DNA of 64,000 nt from Antrihabitans stalagmiti (GTDB lineage Bacteria > Actinomycetota > Actinomycetes > Mycobacteriales > Mycobacteriaceae), in the NCBI RefSeq assembly GCF_016482825.1, contig NZ_JAEMNV010000008.1, forward strand, positions 283,958 through 347,957, in the 5' to 3' direction. Numbering within the stretch: position 1 is the first letter of the stretch; the number at the start of each line of letters is the position of its first letter. Shown one piece after another: positions 63,979 through 64,000 of the stretch. The translations under genes were made by a program, and so were the position numbers. Below the pieces are notes generated by a model. That model saw only the letters and a program-made list of their open reading frames with translations. It was not told the DNA's origin and did no database searches.

Positions 63979-64000
63979 CTCATTCGCGCGACGTTCGCGC

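Overview
The window is a high-GC actinobacterial chromosome segment, most likely from the order Mycobacteriales and closest in flavour to Nocardiaceae (Rhodococcus or Nocardia). Supporting signs are a DUF222/13E12-type HNH protein, an LpqH-family lipoprotein, a UsfY-like membrane protein, an IdeR-type iron box, many GTG starts with 4-base overlaps, and a core gene order (CYTH-CHAD, glnE, glnA2-type glutamine synthetase, CaeA/Hip1-like hydrolase, panB, RNase H/phosphatase, zinc ribbon, Nif3, cobC-like, ptkA/ptpA-like, SURF1, cobD) that resembles Rv2221c-Rv2236c of M. tuberculosis. The family assignments come from reading the proteins, not from a database search.

Region by region: 1-1414 is an HNH/DUF222 gene. 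1572-5504 is a four-gene, translationally coupled iron-siderophore ABC importer behind an iron box. 5677-6989 holds an enoyl-CoA hydratase-like protein and two small genes. 7044-10831 is a coupled pair, a secreted CocE-type hydrolase and an unusual VOC-M20 fusion. 10917-13245 pairs a CHAD protein with a ParA-like ATPase. 13250-21240 carries an EEP-family membrane protein, glnE, glutamine synthetase, a secreted TAP-like hydrolase and an O-methyltransferase. 21307-27447 has an AlkC-type HEAT protein, panB, a kinase-like protein, a lipoprotein, a proline iminopeptidase, an RNB ribonuclease and a small secreted protein. 27745-29270 has two very small ORFs, an LpqH lipoprotein and the RNase P RNA on the minus strand. 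29304-31373 has three ordinary genes.

31388-36725 is a tight minus-strand operon (cobC-like, Nif3, zinc ribbon, RNase H/phosphatase) facing away from a gene that fuses a PtkA-like HAD domain to a PtpA-like phosphatase, coupled to SURF1 and soxR. soxR precedes an MFS pump whose promoter holds a perfect 18-bp SoxR-type dyad. cobD, ald/aldR, a gamma-carbonic anhydrase coupled to a two-component system, a multicopper oxidase, a P-loop kinase, an HxlR/MFS divergent pair, an FMO-type monooxygenase and an NCS1 permease follow.

52126-60482 is the accessory part. A 46-bp imperfect direct repeat (31 bp identical) brackets about 8.3 kb containing a decayed serine recombinase, an AraC regulator, a five-gene catabolic operon and a decayed PHB-depolymerase-like esterase. 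The operon encodes an MhpA-type flavoprotein hydroxylase, a DHPON-hydrolase-like C-C bond hydrolase, a maleylacetate reductase, a hydroxyquinol 1,2-dioxygenase and a tandem hotdog thioesterase. Together they suggest a route from an acyl- or aroyl-substituted resorcinol to hydroxyquinol, maleylacetate and 3-oxoadipate. The window ends with a small secreted protein, YihY, a sulfatase with a CxAxR active-site motif, a DUF427 protein, and a long REP-like hairpin.
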